64,000 nt of DNA from Prunus persica (Eukaryota; Streptophyta; Magnoliopsida; Rosales; Rosaceae): assembly GCF_000346465.2 (NCBI RefSeq), contig NC_034009.1:11408229-11472228 (forward strand), read 5' to 3'. Positions within the stretch are counted from its first letter, which is position 1. The number at the start of each line of letters is the position of its first letter. Of the stretch, positions 1-13,180 are shown piece after piece. The translations under genes were made by a program, and so were the position numbers. The notes beneath the pieces are model-generated. The model was not told the origin of the DNA, ran no database searches, and saw only the letters and a program-made list of their open reading frames with translations.

Positions 1-651
1 AAGATGGTGGTAGAGATTCGATGCCAAAATACAGGTCGAGATCTGACACCAAGACGCAAACACCTATGATGGGTGTATGAAATTCATAACAAAATGAAGA
101 CAAATAGGGGAAACCTTTTCTCTCTAAAAATGAAGGAAGAGAGGAGAAGGGAGGAAGAGAATAGGGGAGAGGGGAGGAAGAATAGTGGTGTACTTCCACC
201 TCAAAGTGAAAACGGCGCTAGGAATGTTTTTTGGGAGATTGGGACTAGACAGAAAGAATTAAGATGAAGGAAATCCCAAGACTATTTTTACTAATTAAAC
301 CACCTCTAATCTAGGTAAATTCATAAATCACATCTAATCTGGGTAAATCTATAAATCACCTATAATCTAGGTAAATCTATAAATCACCTATAATCTAGGT
401 CATTAAACCCAAAAGTCACTTCTAATACAGGTGTAGAAAAACGAAAAAGAACCAATTCGACAATCTATGTCACTTTCATAATTGATTCTCAGATAATATA
501 TCTTAAGAAACTAACTGATGTTGAGATATATATATTTGTTTTTGTAAAAAAGTTTTGTCTCCTATTTTTGGATCACTGATATCTCTATAGATCCCATTGT
601 TGGTAATGTACTGTTGGTGAATATCTATGTCTGCAACAAAGCTCTTGGGGC

Positions 652-1148
652 CAGTGGTGGACCTATTAAGGCTCAAGGAAGTGCACTGCACCTCCTTTCG
701 CCTGAAAAATCGTTGTAGGTGCTTCAAATTGCTTATTTGCTCAATTGGTGTATAGATTACCTTATTTCCATTTTCAACATTTAAGTAAATGTCTTTGTCC
801 TTTTACTTTCATTTATTTTTATTTTACTCCATTTACTTAAGTTTACAATGTAAATAAGGAAGTACCCCCCATTTGGATTCAAATAAACATACTAGAAAAT
901 CAAATTCCCACCAAATTAAAATATGAAAAATCGATTTTAGTGCAAAATACGATTTAGGCTAAAAATGATGGCTCATTAAGTCAATATATGCTTCATTCTA
1001 AAATCCTATAAAATCAAGTTTTCTTATTTGATGTGTAAGGAATAAAAGCCGCCAAAAATTATCTTGAGAAAATTATTATTCCGAAAAACCGTTTTTCATA
1101 CTTAGTCAATATTGCACCTCCGCTAAAAAATTTCTAGGTCCCCCAGTG
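652..1148. mobile_element. Non-autonomous hAT-type element with target duplication
   Basis: The left end reads CAGTGGTGGACCTA and the right end, reversed, CACTGGGGGACCTA: inverted termini of the hAT CAGTG class. The flanking octamers CTTGGGGC (644-651) and CCTGGGGC (1149-1156) differ at one base, matching the 8-bp hAT target duplication. The 497-bp body has no coding capacity. A related copy is at 37301. Confidence 0.75.
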
Positions 1149-1334
1149 CCTGGGGCCTTTAATTATACTTAGATTTTAGATTTTATTAATTAAGATATAG
1201 TCTCAAACATGTGTATTGACATATATGTGAGGTTCTAGACAAAATGCATAACAATGAAATACACGTATTATAATTTATAAGAGCAAGCAGACTCACCTTT
1301 TCTTTGGAGGCCTGCGATATGGTTGGTTTTTTTG

Positions 1335-2079
1335 TAGGGATGGTAATTTTCTCTGCGGGTAAGGGTCTTTGCGGGGATTCGACCCTAATGGGTCAGGTAT
1401 GAAGGACAAAAAAGGGGTATAGGGATGGGTACGAGGAATTTTTTGGGTACGGTGTTCAGGGAGGAGTGGGGATGATATCTTAATCCCCAACTTGAACCTT
1501 CCCCGTTTAGAATATATATTAATTTTTTTATGAGGTATATATATATATATTATAGTATATATAAATAGGGTAATGCTAGGCTTACCACATTTTTATACTA
1601 TAGTGTATCACCTCTCTAATAGAGATGGAGCCTACAAATACAATGGGCCACACCTGTGGTAAGCTTAGCATTTTCCATATAAATATGCTATTAAAGTGAT
1701 TGTACCGACTAAGTTTTATAATTTTATATTATTATATTATATACTTATAAAATTTATACAAATCTTAAGCCACACTACTTATTTATTTAGTTAACTTCTA
1801 ATACATATATAAACATTCTTATATTGTCTTATAAGTATATATTATATATATTTATTATCTTGCCTTAGTAATTTTTTTTCTTCAACAAAGTAGTTATATA
1901 TTGGTTTTTTCTTTCGTAATGGGGTGGGTCGGGGAACCCATTCCCCAACGAAGGTAGGGATGGAGAATCCCTGATATAAATATTGCGGGTATGAAGGCGG
2001 GGATGGAGGAAAAAAAGCTTAACGGGGATGGGGATGAGAATGACATACCCACTCTCGATTGGACCCATTACCATCCTTA
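1335..2079. mobile_element. Possible older hAT-like element
   Basis: The ends TAGGGATGGTAAT and ATTACCATCCTTA are imperfect inverted repeats. The subterminal parts are G-rich and similar to each other in composition (GGGGATGGGG runs). The flanking octamers share about six of eight bases. No transposase is seen. A smaller foldback lies inside it (1570-1676). Confidence 0.4.
1570..1676. mobile_element. Small MITE nested in the preceding element
   Basis: GTAATGCTAGGCTTACCACA on the left is mirrored by TGTGGTAAGCTTAGCATTTT on the right, a ~20-bp inverted terminus around a ~65-bp core. Confidence 0.6.
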
Positions 2080-3437
2080 GTTTTTCGTTTTATCCCTCGA
2101 CGAAATAAAATAACTGGTTTTTAAAGAAATGTTTTAATAAGAAATTTTCAACGGTGTTTTGAGAATAATCCATGGTATGTTAAGTAAAAGTTCAATGCTT
2201 TTTTTATTTTTATTTTCTTAAAAATAAATTTGAGTCAAAGTGTCATGATGAGCATTTTTGGGTGTGATATTCCTTTTTCACTTGGGTGTATGCAACTATT
2301 AGCTTGAGAGAGAGAGAGAGAGAGAGAGAGGCAACAATGTACTACATATATAGAGAGAGGTGGCTTATCAATGTCAAGGGTCCCTCCCAAAAGAGAGAGT
2401 CGAGTCATCAAATGTAAGAAAAGGGGAGGAAAAAAATTTCCGATTGGACCTCCATTGTCTACTCTCATTTTGTCTCTTACAACTTGTATATACTAAAATT
2501 TATTAACTAAAAAAAATGAGAAAATACCATGTTTATTTTATGTGGTATCACTCATAACCAAAGGACGGGATTCGCGGCCCACTATTAACAACATCGATAA
2601 TGTTCTCAACTTAATCACCTGCATATACGAGAGTTGTGGTGTATTTAATTTTATTAAGTTTCTGATATGAGACTTTATATTCTTCAACATACTATGTGTA
2701 TTCATTTATTATTTGATAAACAAATTTAGTGACTCTAGCATTATTACAAACTTCGTATTAACACTTTACCGGCCTAAACCTCTTCATCCTTATTGTTGAT
2801 TGATATAGTCCAATCTGACTACATATGTCTCCTTACGAAAACAAAAAAACGAAAAGAAAATTCTTAAACGAGTAAAATACTTGGAGATGAGAATATGAAC
2901 CCATGTTGAGTTTATAAGGGTATAATGTGAATCACCACTATTTTAGTGGTCGGGGTGACTTTTAAAAGAACAAAATAAAGAAATAAAGAAATAAACTTAT
3001 GTAGATAATAATTCGGTTGGTTTGTTTGGTGTAAGTTTGTCACGTGCTCCCGGCGTGAGTGACGTGTGTCCCATACTTGATTATTTCTGCTCATTTATCA
3101 TCATCATTTGTCAACTTTGCTCTTTAGCTTCCCGCTTACCTGGCTCCTCTAGCCTCTAATTAAGTTTCTCACTCATCAACCCATGCCTCTGTAATTCTTT
3201 AAAACCACTTATATGTAAGTTGATAAATATATATATGCATATAACATTTGGTATATATATATATATATATATATATTTGGTCATTCACTTGAGTTTTGTT
3301 TCGTGTTCCTTTTGTTTGATACATTTCAGGAAGGAATGGTTTGATTGAAGGCTTGAAGCAATATTGTTAAAGAAACCATATTTTCGTAGTTTGGAGAGAG
3401 AGATTTCTGGGTTTTGGTTGAAATCAAGAGAGAGAAA

Positions 3438-6400
3438 ATGTTATTGAAGAAGAAGCACTTTAGTTGGGTACGGATAGCTATTGTTGTTGTGGGACTAGTT
3501 AGTTTGCAAGCCGTGGAGGGCTGGCCTCGCCGGATTCTCTTGGATACTGATGTCGATACCGACGATTTCTTTGGTCTCTTGTACCTCTTGAAGCTTAACA
3601 GATCAGAGTTTGAGTTGGAGGTAAGTTCATGATCATGTCAATGTTAATTTGTGATGATTCATTTATGTTCCAAATGTTTTTTTTTTTTTTTTGCCAAAAA
3701 GCATTTCAAGGTCAACAAATGCTTGAGCTTACATGTATATATGTATTTATATTCATAATTTATTGCTTGGCTTATAAGTAAGTCTACGCAAGTGATGACG
3801 ATCACCATTAAAACTAATCCAAGTTTTGGTTGATTTAAATCCAAAAGAATGCAATGAATATTGGGTTTAAAGATGAAAAAGCTGTAGTTCATACTACTAT
3901 TAGTCCTTGAGGACTGAGTCAAATAATTCATATAGTTGAGTGGATTCTATATTTGAAAATAATAATAATAAAAAAAGGACTTTAATTAAAACTGAAGACA
4001 ATGTGCTTTTGGAATTCTCTTTTTGGTTGATTTTTGCAACCCAACTTTGTGTTTTATCTTTTTGGTCAAATGGTGAGACAACTTTGTGTTTTCCATTATG
4101 TAAAAGTGAGTCATTGTTTTTTTCACCTGTGGTAATAAGAATTACCGCACTGTAATTAATTTTGTTACCACCACAGGCAGTGACAGTGAATGCAAATGCT
4201 TGGACAAATGCTGGGCATGCTGTGCATCAGGTGTATGACATGCTATACATGATGGGACGTGATGATGTTGCTGTTGGTGTGGGAGGTGAGGGTGGGATTA
4301 AAGAAGATGGCACTATTTTGCCAAATGTTGGTGGATATCTTCCAATTATTGAACAGGCATGAACTAGCTTAGCTCCCTTGTTACCATGTATTTATATGAT
4401 ATTTTCTCAACTGATAGATATATATATATATATTTTAATTATGTGAAGTTCATGTTTGTTAATTTTCTGATAATTATGAGTGCAAAATTATATTAAATGC
4501 AGGGGATTACAACAGCAGGAGGATGTAGATATAGACAAGCCATTCCTGTAGGTTCTGGAGGTAGATTAGATATCGATTCTAATTTTGGCATCAGAAAAGC
4601 TTTCCTCCCTCAGGTACAATATAAATTATTACACAAAATGTTGAACTTTTTGTTCAATCACATGTTTGACAAAAATTCCATAACTTTACTGCATGTTCTG
4701 ATCAATATTAATGCAATGCTAAGATAAGTTGAAGTCTTTTGACTTGAAATTCCTGCAAAACACCAGAGGAAATGCAAGGCATTTAAAAAGGGGATGTAAT
4801 GATAGATTCTTTGTTCCTTTTGGTCATACATTCTATATCTGGCTCAGAGATTTTTTTCTTCTTTTTTTTTTTTATATGGAATTAGGGGAGCAGGAGATAT
4901 AGTCCTTTTCGACAACCTACTGCTCAGCAAGTGATGATTGACAAAATATCTGCAGGTCCCATAACTGTGTTTCTTATAGGAGCACATACAAATTTTGCCA
5001 TATTCCTTATGAGCAATCCACAGTTGAAGAAGAATGTTGAGCACATATATGTCATGGGTGGTGGTGTGAGATCAAAGAACCCAACTGGTTGTTGCCCCGA
5101 AAATGCCACCTCTTGTGTACCCCGGCAGTGTGGTGATCCTGGTAATGTGTTCACAGACTATACAAGTAATCCTTATGCAGAGTTCAATTTCTTGGGAGAT
5201 CCCTTTGCTGCATACCAGGTAATCCTTATTACATCACTGCAGTCCTTATTAAGAGTAACGTTCTCTTGCCAGATTTATATTGCTAGACTGTTGATTATGT
5301 TGTCAGACTGTGATTCTGATTCACACGTTCGAGCAAGAACCAACCTGTTCAGCCTTCCAGATTCTCAATCTGGCAAGAGAGCATTTCCTGTTTTTAGGCT
5401 CCTAGAAAAATGGTTACATTTTCTTACAGTGGTGTTGATATTTCAGGTGATACATTCTGGGATTCCTGTCACCCTCGTTCCTTTGGATGCAACAAACACC
5501 ATTCCTATTAGTCAAAACTTCTTTGAGGCACTTGAGAAGAGTCGGAGTACATATGAGGCACAATATATCTTCCAGTCCTTGAAAATGGCTCGTGATACTT
5601 GGTTCGACAACCAGTTCTATACGGTAAGTCCATGATTCTTTTTGGTGTTTGAGGTGCAGAAAGTGTATCATCTTTTTGTCATTGCATTTCCCTCTTGTGA
5701 TTAAGACTTTCTATGCCTTAAACCACAAACATTGTAAGCAATCAAATGATCTGGTATGTTACAACTTGACTATTTTGCAGAGCTATTTCATGTGGGACTC
5801 GTTTACAGCTGGTGTGGCAGCCTCAATCATGCGAAACTCGAATAACCCTCGTGGCGAAAATGAATTTGCTGAAATGGAGTATATGAATATAACTGTGATT
5901 ACTTCAAATGAACCTTATGGGATATCTGATGGCTCCAACCCTTTCTTTGATGGCCTTAAAGTTCCAAAGTTCAACTTAGACAAACATGGTGTGCATAGTG
6001 GCCACGTTCAGAAAGGACTTAGAGATCCATTTTGCATTGTAAAGGAAGGGAAAGGGAAATGCAAGGTAGAGTTGCCTATACAACTTCCAAAGTCTAATCT
6101 CTCATAGTGGTTTTAAGCTTTACCTTTAGTTTTCTTCCCATACGAAGCCGATTAACAACATTGCTCATTTTGACATGTTTTCTTTTCATGTTAATTCAAA
6201 TTTTGATTGACTTTCTGTTGCTACACAATCCAACAGGATGGTTATACAACAGAGGTAACAGGACCTGAGGCAGTGCCTGTGCTTGTTGCTACAAAAGCAA
6301 AACTAAATCAGGACCCTGAAAGTCCACTTAACAGAGAATTCTTTAAAAGCTTCTTAGAGGTAATTAAGTTCAATAAAATACCTGTTCCATTTAAATTCTT

Positions 6401-8377
6401 TGAAAATTTGTCATCCTAGTCTGGTCTTTCCATTCCATGTACAAGTAATATGTGTGATTGGAATGACAACACCTTTTCCAATTGGTTTTACAGATCCTAA
6501 ACAACCCTCAACAAAAAGGGAGATTCAATTTCACAACACAATTTCCTTTTTACAAGGAAGAGACATATAAACCAGAATTTGGAACTAGAAAACTGGGTAA
6601 ACCTGTTGTCTTTGACATGGATATGAGTGCTGGAGACTTTGTAGCTCTGTTCTTCCTCCTCAAAGTACCTGTTGAAGTGATTAATCTCAAGGTAGAGAGG
6701 TTTTTTTTTCTTCTTTTCTTCCCATTTTTATTTTCTTCTTGTTTAAGTAACCCAAATGAGCCAAATCTGTTTCTCCTTTGCTTTCAGGCAATAATGGTCA
6801 GCCCAACTGGGTGGGCAGATGCTGCTACAATAGATGTCATTTATGACTTACTGCATATGATGGGCCGGGATGACATTCCAGTAGGTCTGGGGGACGTATT
6901 TGCTATGAACCAGTCTGATCCAGTTTTCTCTGCTGTTGGAGACTGCAAATACCTTAAGGCCATCCCTCATGGGAATGGTGGATTATTGGACTCGGACACT
7001 CTCTATGGCCTTGCCCGGGATTTTCCCCGAAGCCCAAGAAGGTACTGCAAATAACTTTTCGATCCCTCGGAATAGCATGGAACTTTTGGCATAGAAATTA
7101 TGGAAAACAGTAATGCTAGGTTCACCAAATAATGTGTCAGTATGTGTATATATATCAGTATCTTACATGTTATATGTTAGAGGAGGTTCGGAATGACCCA
7201 AATTTGAATAAATGAAACACCGTCACATTATTTAGTAAACAAGTTTGATGTGTGAATGTTAGATGCACTGGAACTGAAAATCTCAAGTTGTTGTTACCAG
7301 GTATACAGCAGAAAATTCTGTAAATTACGGAGCCCCTCGGGATACAGATCACCATGAACTCAGACAACAACTAGCATTGGAAATTTGGGAGTCTGTGGTG
7401 AAAAAACTGGATCCAGGATCTAAGATTACCATATTGACCAATGGACCCTTGACTACTTTAGCAAAGATTATTTTGTTGGAGCAGAACACTACCTCTGTAA
7501 TTCAGGTTAGTTGATTTTGAATATTTATTCTCTGATATCAAGTTTTTGCACCAGATTTAAAAAAAAAAAAAAAAAGGTGCATATTCCTGGTAATGGCAGT
7601 ATCCAATGAGGTCAGTGCTCATTGCAGGATGTATATATAGTTGGAGGCCATATCAGCAGCAATGACAAGGACAAAGGAAATGTGTTTACTATCCCTTCCA
7701 ATGAATATGCAGAGTTCAATATGTTTCTTGACCCTTTTGCTGCTAACACAGTGTTTGGTTCCTCACTTAACATCACACTCATTCCACTAAGCATCCAGCA
7801 AAAAGTTAGTTCATTTTCGAAAATCTTAGAAGGGCTGCGCCGGAGAAAGAAGACGCCCGAGGCACATTTTGCCAGGCGAGTGCTGTCAAGGCTCTACCGT
7901 TTGCAGCAATTGCACCATAGATATCATCACATGGTAATTAAGCTTCCTAATTGACAATTGCCATGAATTTGATACACATTGTTAGGGAGCTTGAGTAATT
8001 TATAAGATAATTTTCTAACTTGACCTTCAAGTATTTGCGAACACCCTTTCTCATATGTTATTATGATGCAGCAAACTTTCTTGGGGGAAATACTTGGTGC
8101 AGTTCTCATAGCTGGTGATTCCCATCTGAACCAAACCTTCCAAGTCAAACCTATCAAAGTTCATGCTGAAGGTGTTGAATCAAAAGATGGGCAACTTTTG
8201 ATTGATGAAAAGCAAGGGAAACTAGTAAGAGTATTGGACAGTGTAAATCCTAAAGCCTATTATGATATTTTTGCAGAAAGGCTTAGTGATTCAGAGCAAT
8301 CTGCTGTATTAGTAAATTTTGAAGAGCAAGTAAAATTGTGGCGGAAGCCTCCGAATCAAACCCAGCCTACCCCATAA
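3438..8377 (+). CDS. NSH3: Extracellular purine-type nucleoside hydrolase with two tandem hydrolase domains
   Basis: Twelve exons join in frame to an 886-residue protein: 3438-3620, 4177-4356, 4503-4613, 4886-5218, 5447-5623, 5781-6065, 6237-6359, 6494-6691, 6788-7041, 7301-7505, 7628-7933, 8072-8377. Start is the first ATG, followed by a basic stretch and a hydrophobic segment ending about residue 28, a signal peptide. The family splits inosine, adenosine and other nucleosides into base and ribose in the apoplast. Domain 1 begins with the intact metal/ribose motif DTDVDTDD (residues 36-43). Domain 2 begins near residue 500 with a looser DMDMSAGD (505-512), so it may be catalytically weak. 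Length and two-domain layout match Arabidopsis NSH3 as I know it. Intron 2 appears to start with GC rather than GT. No frameshift is seen; the gene looks functional. Confidence 0.93.
7112..7245. mobile_element. MITE-like foldback in NSH3 intron 9
   Basis: The left arm has AATGCTAGGTTCACCAAATA ending in ATGTG. The right arm is CACATTATTTAGTAAACAAG, its imperfect complement. The sequence resembles the foldback at 1570. It sits inside intron 9 and does not touch the splice sites. Confidence 0.5.
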
Positions 8378-10011
8378 GGTGTGTAGAAATTTGTATGAAA
8401 CAGTGTCTTATGAGCAAAGTAGGCATTCTGCTCTTTAACACAAACAAAGAAAAAAAAATACAAAACCAGAAAATGCCATTGGAAATTTCTTCTTTGGCTT
8501 ATTTATTTAACAAGGAAAATTCTTCATTGTACTTACTCAGAGCTGATCCCGCTATTTCAAATTTTATATTGCACAAATTGTCACTAATTACTTTGTAGCA
8601 GATAAACATCACTTCCTCACTGACAAGGACATGCATATAAAAATCAATAATTGGTATACACTTTATATCTTGACAGTTTAAAGCTTTTAGGAACATGGTA
8701 ACCAACAAAACTCAAAACATTATTATCACCATCATTATTATAATTTCACCATCCAAGACCTGTTAATTTTGTAAGCTTATGCCATGCTGCATCACAACAA
8801 TTTAACATTCTTCTGCAAAAACAGAGCTGGTGTCTGGATGGAGAAAAACTTGTATACCACAGGGATAACACTATTTTGCTACTCCCAACCAATCACATTC
8901 TGTTATGCGTTATAAGGATTCCATATGACAGAACATGATTGTATGGGAACAGCAAAACAATGCTATCCCTGTTTCAATTGCTGCACAACACTCATATCCT
9001 TTACATATTGCCATAACTCCTTTTGTCTACTACTTCTAAATTGCATTAAAAAAAATTCTAGAAAAATTTCCCAATAGTCTTGGAAGTATCAAGAATTCAA
9101 TAACTCAAGAGTTACAACTTGCATAAATTCTTGATGGTTTTGAGTTCTGAGACCTAATGTTTTCGTCTTTATTCACAGCAACCAAACAGGGATAATTTTG
9201 ATAATAGACCATAGTGTTATTGTGCGGTGATGGTGGTGATCATTGACCTTTTCCATAGATTCTCCATTCCTAAAAGAAAATACAATTCTAAGAGAAAAAG
9301 AAAAAATAAGTACCCACGTTTGCGTCAATGTTTTAGCAGCAAGACAGATGGACAGCAAAGCAGATCAAGATTGACCACTAAGGCTTCAAAGAATCAAATC
9401 TTTCTAATCTATACATATTACTTTTAATACGGATTTGTTAAACTAAACGAGAGTTCACATGATTACCTTTATTTAATTAAGCTCTGCTAGCACGGATGAC
9501 AACTAAGGATTGGTAGGATGGCAGGCATGAAATTCTCTTAACAGAATAATACCAACAAGAACAACCAAAACAAGCTACTTGAGTCATTGCATGGTTTCAC
9601 AAAATAAAAACTGCAGGCTGTAGATTTCTCTTGATCAAAATCCTAATCCCAAATAAAAACTCACGATCGATTACGCAGTTTCGGTCACATTCAATCCCTT
9701 TCTTTTTTCTTTTAATCTGAAACAACCCAAGACATGAATGTGATATAGGAAGTAAGGAATGAAAGTGCATATCACAAGCTAGCACCTGATAGAAAACTCA
9801 TTTTCATAAATAACAAGGTTATTTGAGCCTAAATAAAGTTCATTAAGAAGTGGCACCAGATGGAAGAACTCCTTTTCATAAAGTTCATACAAGCACAAAT
9901 TCATTAGTTAAGAGAATTTGCAATCAATTAAGCGAGGTTGTTATACAATACTAGTGAAGAGACTCTCTACAACCACCCCAACTTTCTTGTTTTCTTTTCA
10001 CAATGGAAGCC
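8378..10011. other. Intergenic between NSH3 and AHP
   Basis: Apart from the MITE at 8860 I see only AT-rich unique sequence. It must hold the 3' regions of the convergent NSH3 and AHP genes. Confidence 0.6.
8860..8971. mobile_element. 112-bp MITE with long inverted arms
   Basis: Nearly the whole element is two arms of ~44 bp: the left begins CAGGGATAACACTATTTTGC and the right, reversed, CAGGGATAGCATTGTTTTGC. Both arms end at a TTCTGT. It lies 0.5 kb past the NSH3 stop. No target duplication is obvious. Confidence 0.7.
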
Positions 10012-11370
10012 TTAAAAACTTAATTCCAGAATTGGAATTGACCCACCAGCTGCCACAATTTGTTGCTCCATCTGCAATCAACAATATAATTTTGAAATAA
10101 ATAAACAGAGAAATTTTAAGTTCGACACAAATCAGCAACAGCGAGCGTCTATACGATTCTACTCACCGCAAAGAGAGTTTCAAGCTTGTTCTTCACAAGG
10201 TAGTACTCTTGCTTTACTTGTTGAACACATCTAACGCACCTGCTAACAAGAGTCTCAGATTTCATGGATCATGACCTCTCTCTCAGCTTTCAAAAGCTGA
10301 TTAAGGCAAAAATTATAGTCTATGAATGTTTAGAGTAAAGTAACTCACCCTTCAGTGTTCTGTTCCTCGCAGAAGTTGCGGAAAGCTATGCAGGCATTTT
10401 TAACTCTTTGTGCACCAATACTGTGTCAACCACAAAAACTGTCATCAAACAACATTGAGCTAAGCATGAACAAAAATCAGCACCTATCCCCTGGATCTAA
10501 ACTAAATTAAGTTTCCTGTAAATTTTAATCTATCTAAGGGTGTCGAAATTGGATTCAGCTCAGGCTGAAAAAAAAAATGCAAAGATTGTCCCACTCACTG
10601 TAAAACCAGGATTTATAAATGGATCAGAGATGAAAATCAGGATTAGTTAGCTCATTTTTCAAGGCTGAAATATTGATCTTCCTACAAAAGACAAACTAAG
10701 AAAAGTAATCAACTTTTTCTACTTCATTCCATGTTTTTCTCAGTGCAGGGAAAAAAAACAAAACAAAATTTATGTGTGTACCTGGAGCTACTACCCTTGA
10801 ACTGGTGAACATGAGCATCAACCCTTTTGAAGTCTACACTTGGCTGTTCTCTGTGCAAAGAAAACAAAAGTGGAGAACTTCAAGAACACAGAACAAACTT
10901 TCATTCACCCCTCAAAGTAACCAAAAGCAAAACATGAGCACCACACAATCCAAGAGAGAAAAAGACAGAGTGAAAAGGAAAGAAAGAAACGAAGAAAAGG
11001 AAAGATCTTGGATCCTCACAGAGCTCTGGTGAGATCATTGAGAAGCTTCTCAGAATCTTCAAAGAATAGAGACACCACTTCAACAACAAAATCTGGGTTG
11101 CTCTCATCTTGCAGCTGCTGAAGCTGCAAAAACTGACCATCCAGAAACCCCTTCTCACCCCCAAAGCAACAACCAGAAAACAAAATCAGGAACAAAACAA
11201 ACAGAACAAAAAAGCTAAACCAGCCCAGCAGTAGATGAAGATTAGAGACACCAAAAACACCAAAAACAAAACAAACCCATCAGTGATTCCACCATTTTCT
11301 TGTTCCTTACCTCCAGAAACAAGGACTTTGTGTAGTCAACCCACTGTCTCTGCATCTGCCCCACTTCCAT
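10012..11370 (-). CDS. AHP: Histidine-containing phosphotransfer protein (AHP), cytokinin two-component relay
   Basis: Six exons on the complement, 11311-11370, 11020-11150, 10782-10850, 10349-10420, 10167-10239 and 10012-10071, give a 154-residue protein, the usual AHP size. AHPs carry phosphate from cytokinin receptor kinases to nuclear response regulators and shuttle between cytosol and nucleus. The HPt signature HQFKGSSSS is split by an intron; His79 is the phospho-accepting residue, followed by [10 protein letters not shown] and FCEEQN. The N-terminus ends exon 1 with SLFLE and continues [20 protein letters not shown], typical of true AHPs rather than the AHP6 pseudo-HPt class that lacks the histidine. 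The C-terminus has a short tail after the conserved EQQIVAAGG. The phosphorylatable His and the intron positions suggest a functional gene. Its orthology to AHP1 or AHP5 cannot be settled here. Confidence 0.93.
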
Positions 11371-13128
11371 GTTTTTGCTTTTGTTCCTCTCTACACACAG
11401 ACAGAGTAAGAGTCACCGTGTTTAAGGAGGAGATGTGAGCCAGCAAATGAAAGAAAAGCTGGTGCCTTGAATTGCAGATCTTGAGGAATTATTTGCACAA
11501 TCAAATATTATAGTATAAATGCTTGGGAAACCTAGAAAAGGGTTTGATGAATTCAATGTGTAAAACAAAATCCAAAAGCTTCTTGCTTTTGGGTATGTCT
11601 ACTGTCTAGTACAAGTATACTCTGACCCCCCTTTCTATCTCTCTCTGGATATGTGCTCTGTTTTAGTATTTTCTCACAGAATCACAACCCCACCAGTTCG
11701 GTGCCCTTCCTCTACATCATATATTATGAGCATTTAACCTCTCTCTCTCTCTCTCTGCCTTTGTTTTTCTTTGTAATTTTTTATTGCCTTTTCAAGTATT
11801 TGGCTTTCTATTTCCTTTTTCTTTCTTCAATTTTCACTTTTATCACTGAGCTGAAAACTACTGGTTCAGATTGAAAGTTGTACATGGGTTTGACGTAGGA
11901 CTGACTTCACCTGTTTCTTCTTTATGAAAATTTGGAGGATGTGCAATTCTGCATGTTGTTTTTTTCTCCTCATAAATCGGAATTATAAAATGAACTCAAG
12001 TCATTCACAACAATCCGCGCATATTTTAACAGTTGTTTCATAGTGTTTTCCTTTTTATTACTCGTCCACTTTCTAGGCTTTACTCCATCTCATATTATTC
12101 CTTAAAACCTTCGACATTTCTGCACAGATTTAAACCAGTTAATGACGTTATACAAAGTTTGCCACTTACATTTTATTGATAACCCTCATTTTTATGTTTT
12201 CTTCTAAATTCGGGATACTATTGCGGGAGGTGAATGTCAATCGATATGAAAACCTATCAATTGATTGACACTCAAATTTTGCAACTTCCATCTCGCGTTT
12301 TGAAGTTATTGCTTGGATTAGGGGCCCAATCTCAAAAGATAGGCACCCTGTTTAAATTGTGGGTATGATTTTACTTAACTAAGGCTCATGATTATTTTTC
12401 TTTATATTTTCCAGAACCCAAAACAGAAGGAAAATGTTATAGTTATCTTTTATACATAGAAGTAGTTTATGTTTCTAAATTTTTAAGGCAAGGCCGGATA
12501 TTAGAGGGAACATCACCTGTCATTACAAGCTGTTAGTGCTAGTTTGGATTGGCACTAAACTAAAGCCAAGTTGTTTAGAGATTTTTCCTCGTTTGCTTCC
12601 CCAACTAGATTGAAAATCATTAGAACTAGACTAATCCAGGCCGACCCATGTGGCACAAATTATGGTAATTTGTTCATGCTCTATCATGTCAACGTATATT
12701 ATGTACCATCCAGTTCAAACCCCATTCACTCATGTACTATTTGAATTTTCTTATTTTAGTTTTGATTTTAATACAACTAATATTGAAGAAAGGAGAAATT
12801 GAATCTAAAATTCCGAGTATAAGAATATATGCTCTTAACTGCTTGAAATATTTGGCCTTGATTTGATCAATCAATTTTCAATGTTTTTTTTGTTTGTTTA
12901 TAAATTCTTCTTCCAATAAGTTATTACTAAAACATAGACGGAATCTTGATATGTCACACCGAAATCTTACAGCTGTTTGGATTGTCAGTTCTGTTTTGTC
13001 AACCAAGAACAACAATGGGCCAGTGTGTTGGGGGCAAGAAACTAATATGCTCTCTCCTTAAACGTAAAATCTTTTTTCAATTTAGGAATAATTCTCTCTG
13101 GGCTTTGGCAGTTTTGGAAATGTTAAAT

Positions 13129-13180
<52 letters not shown>

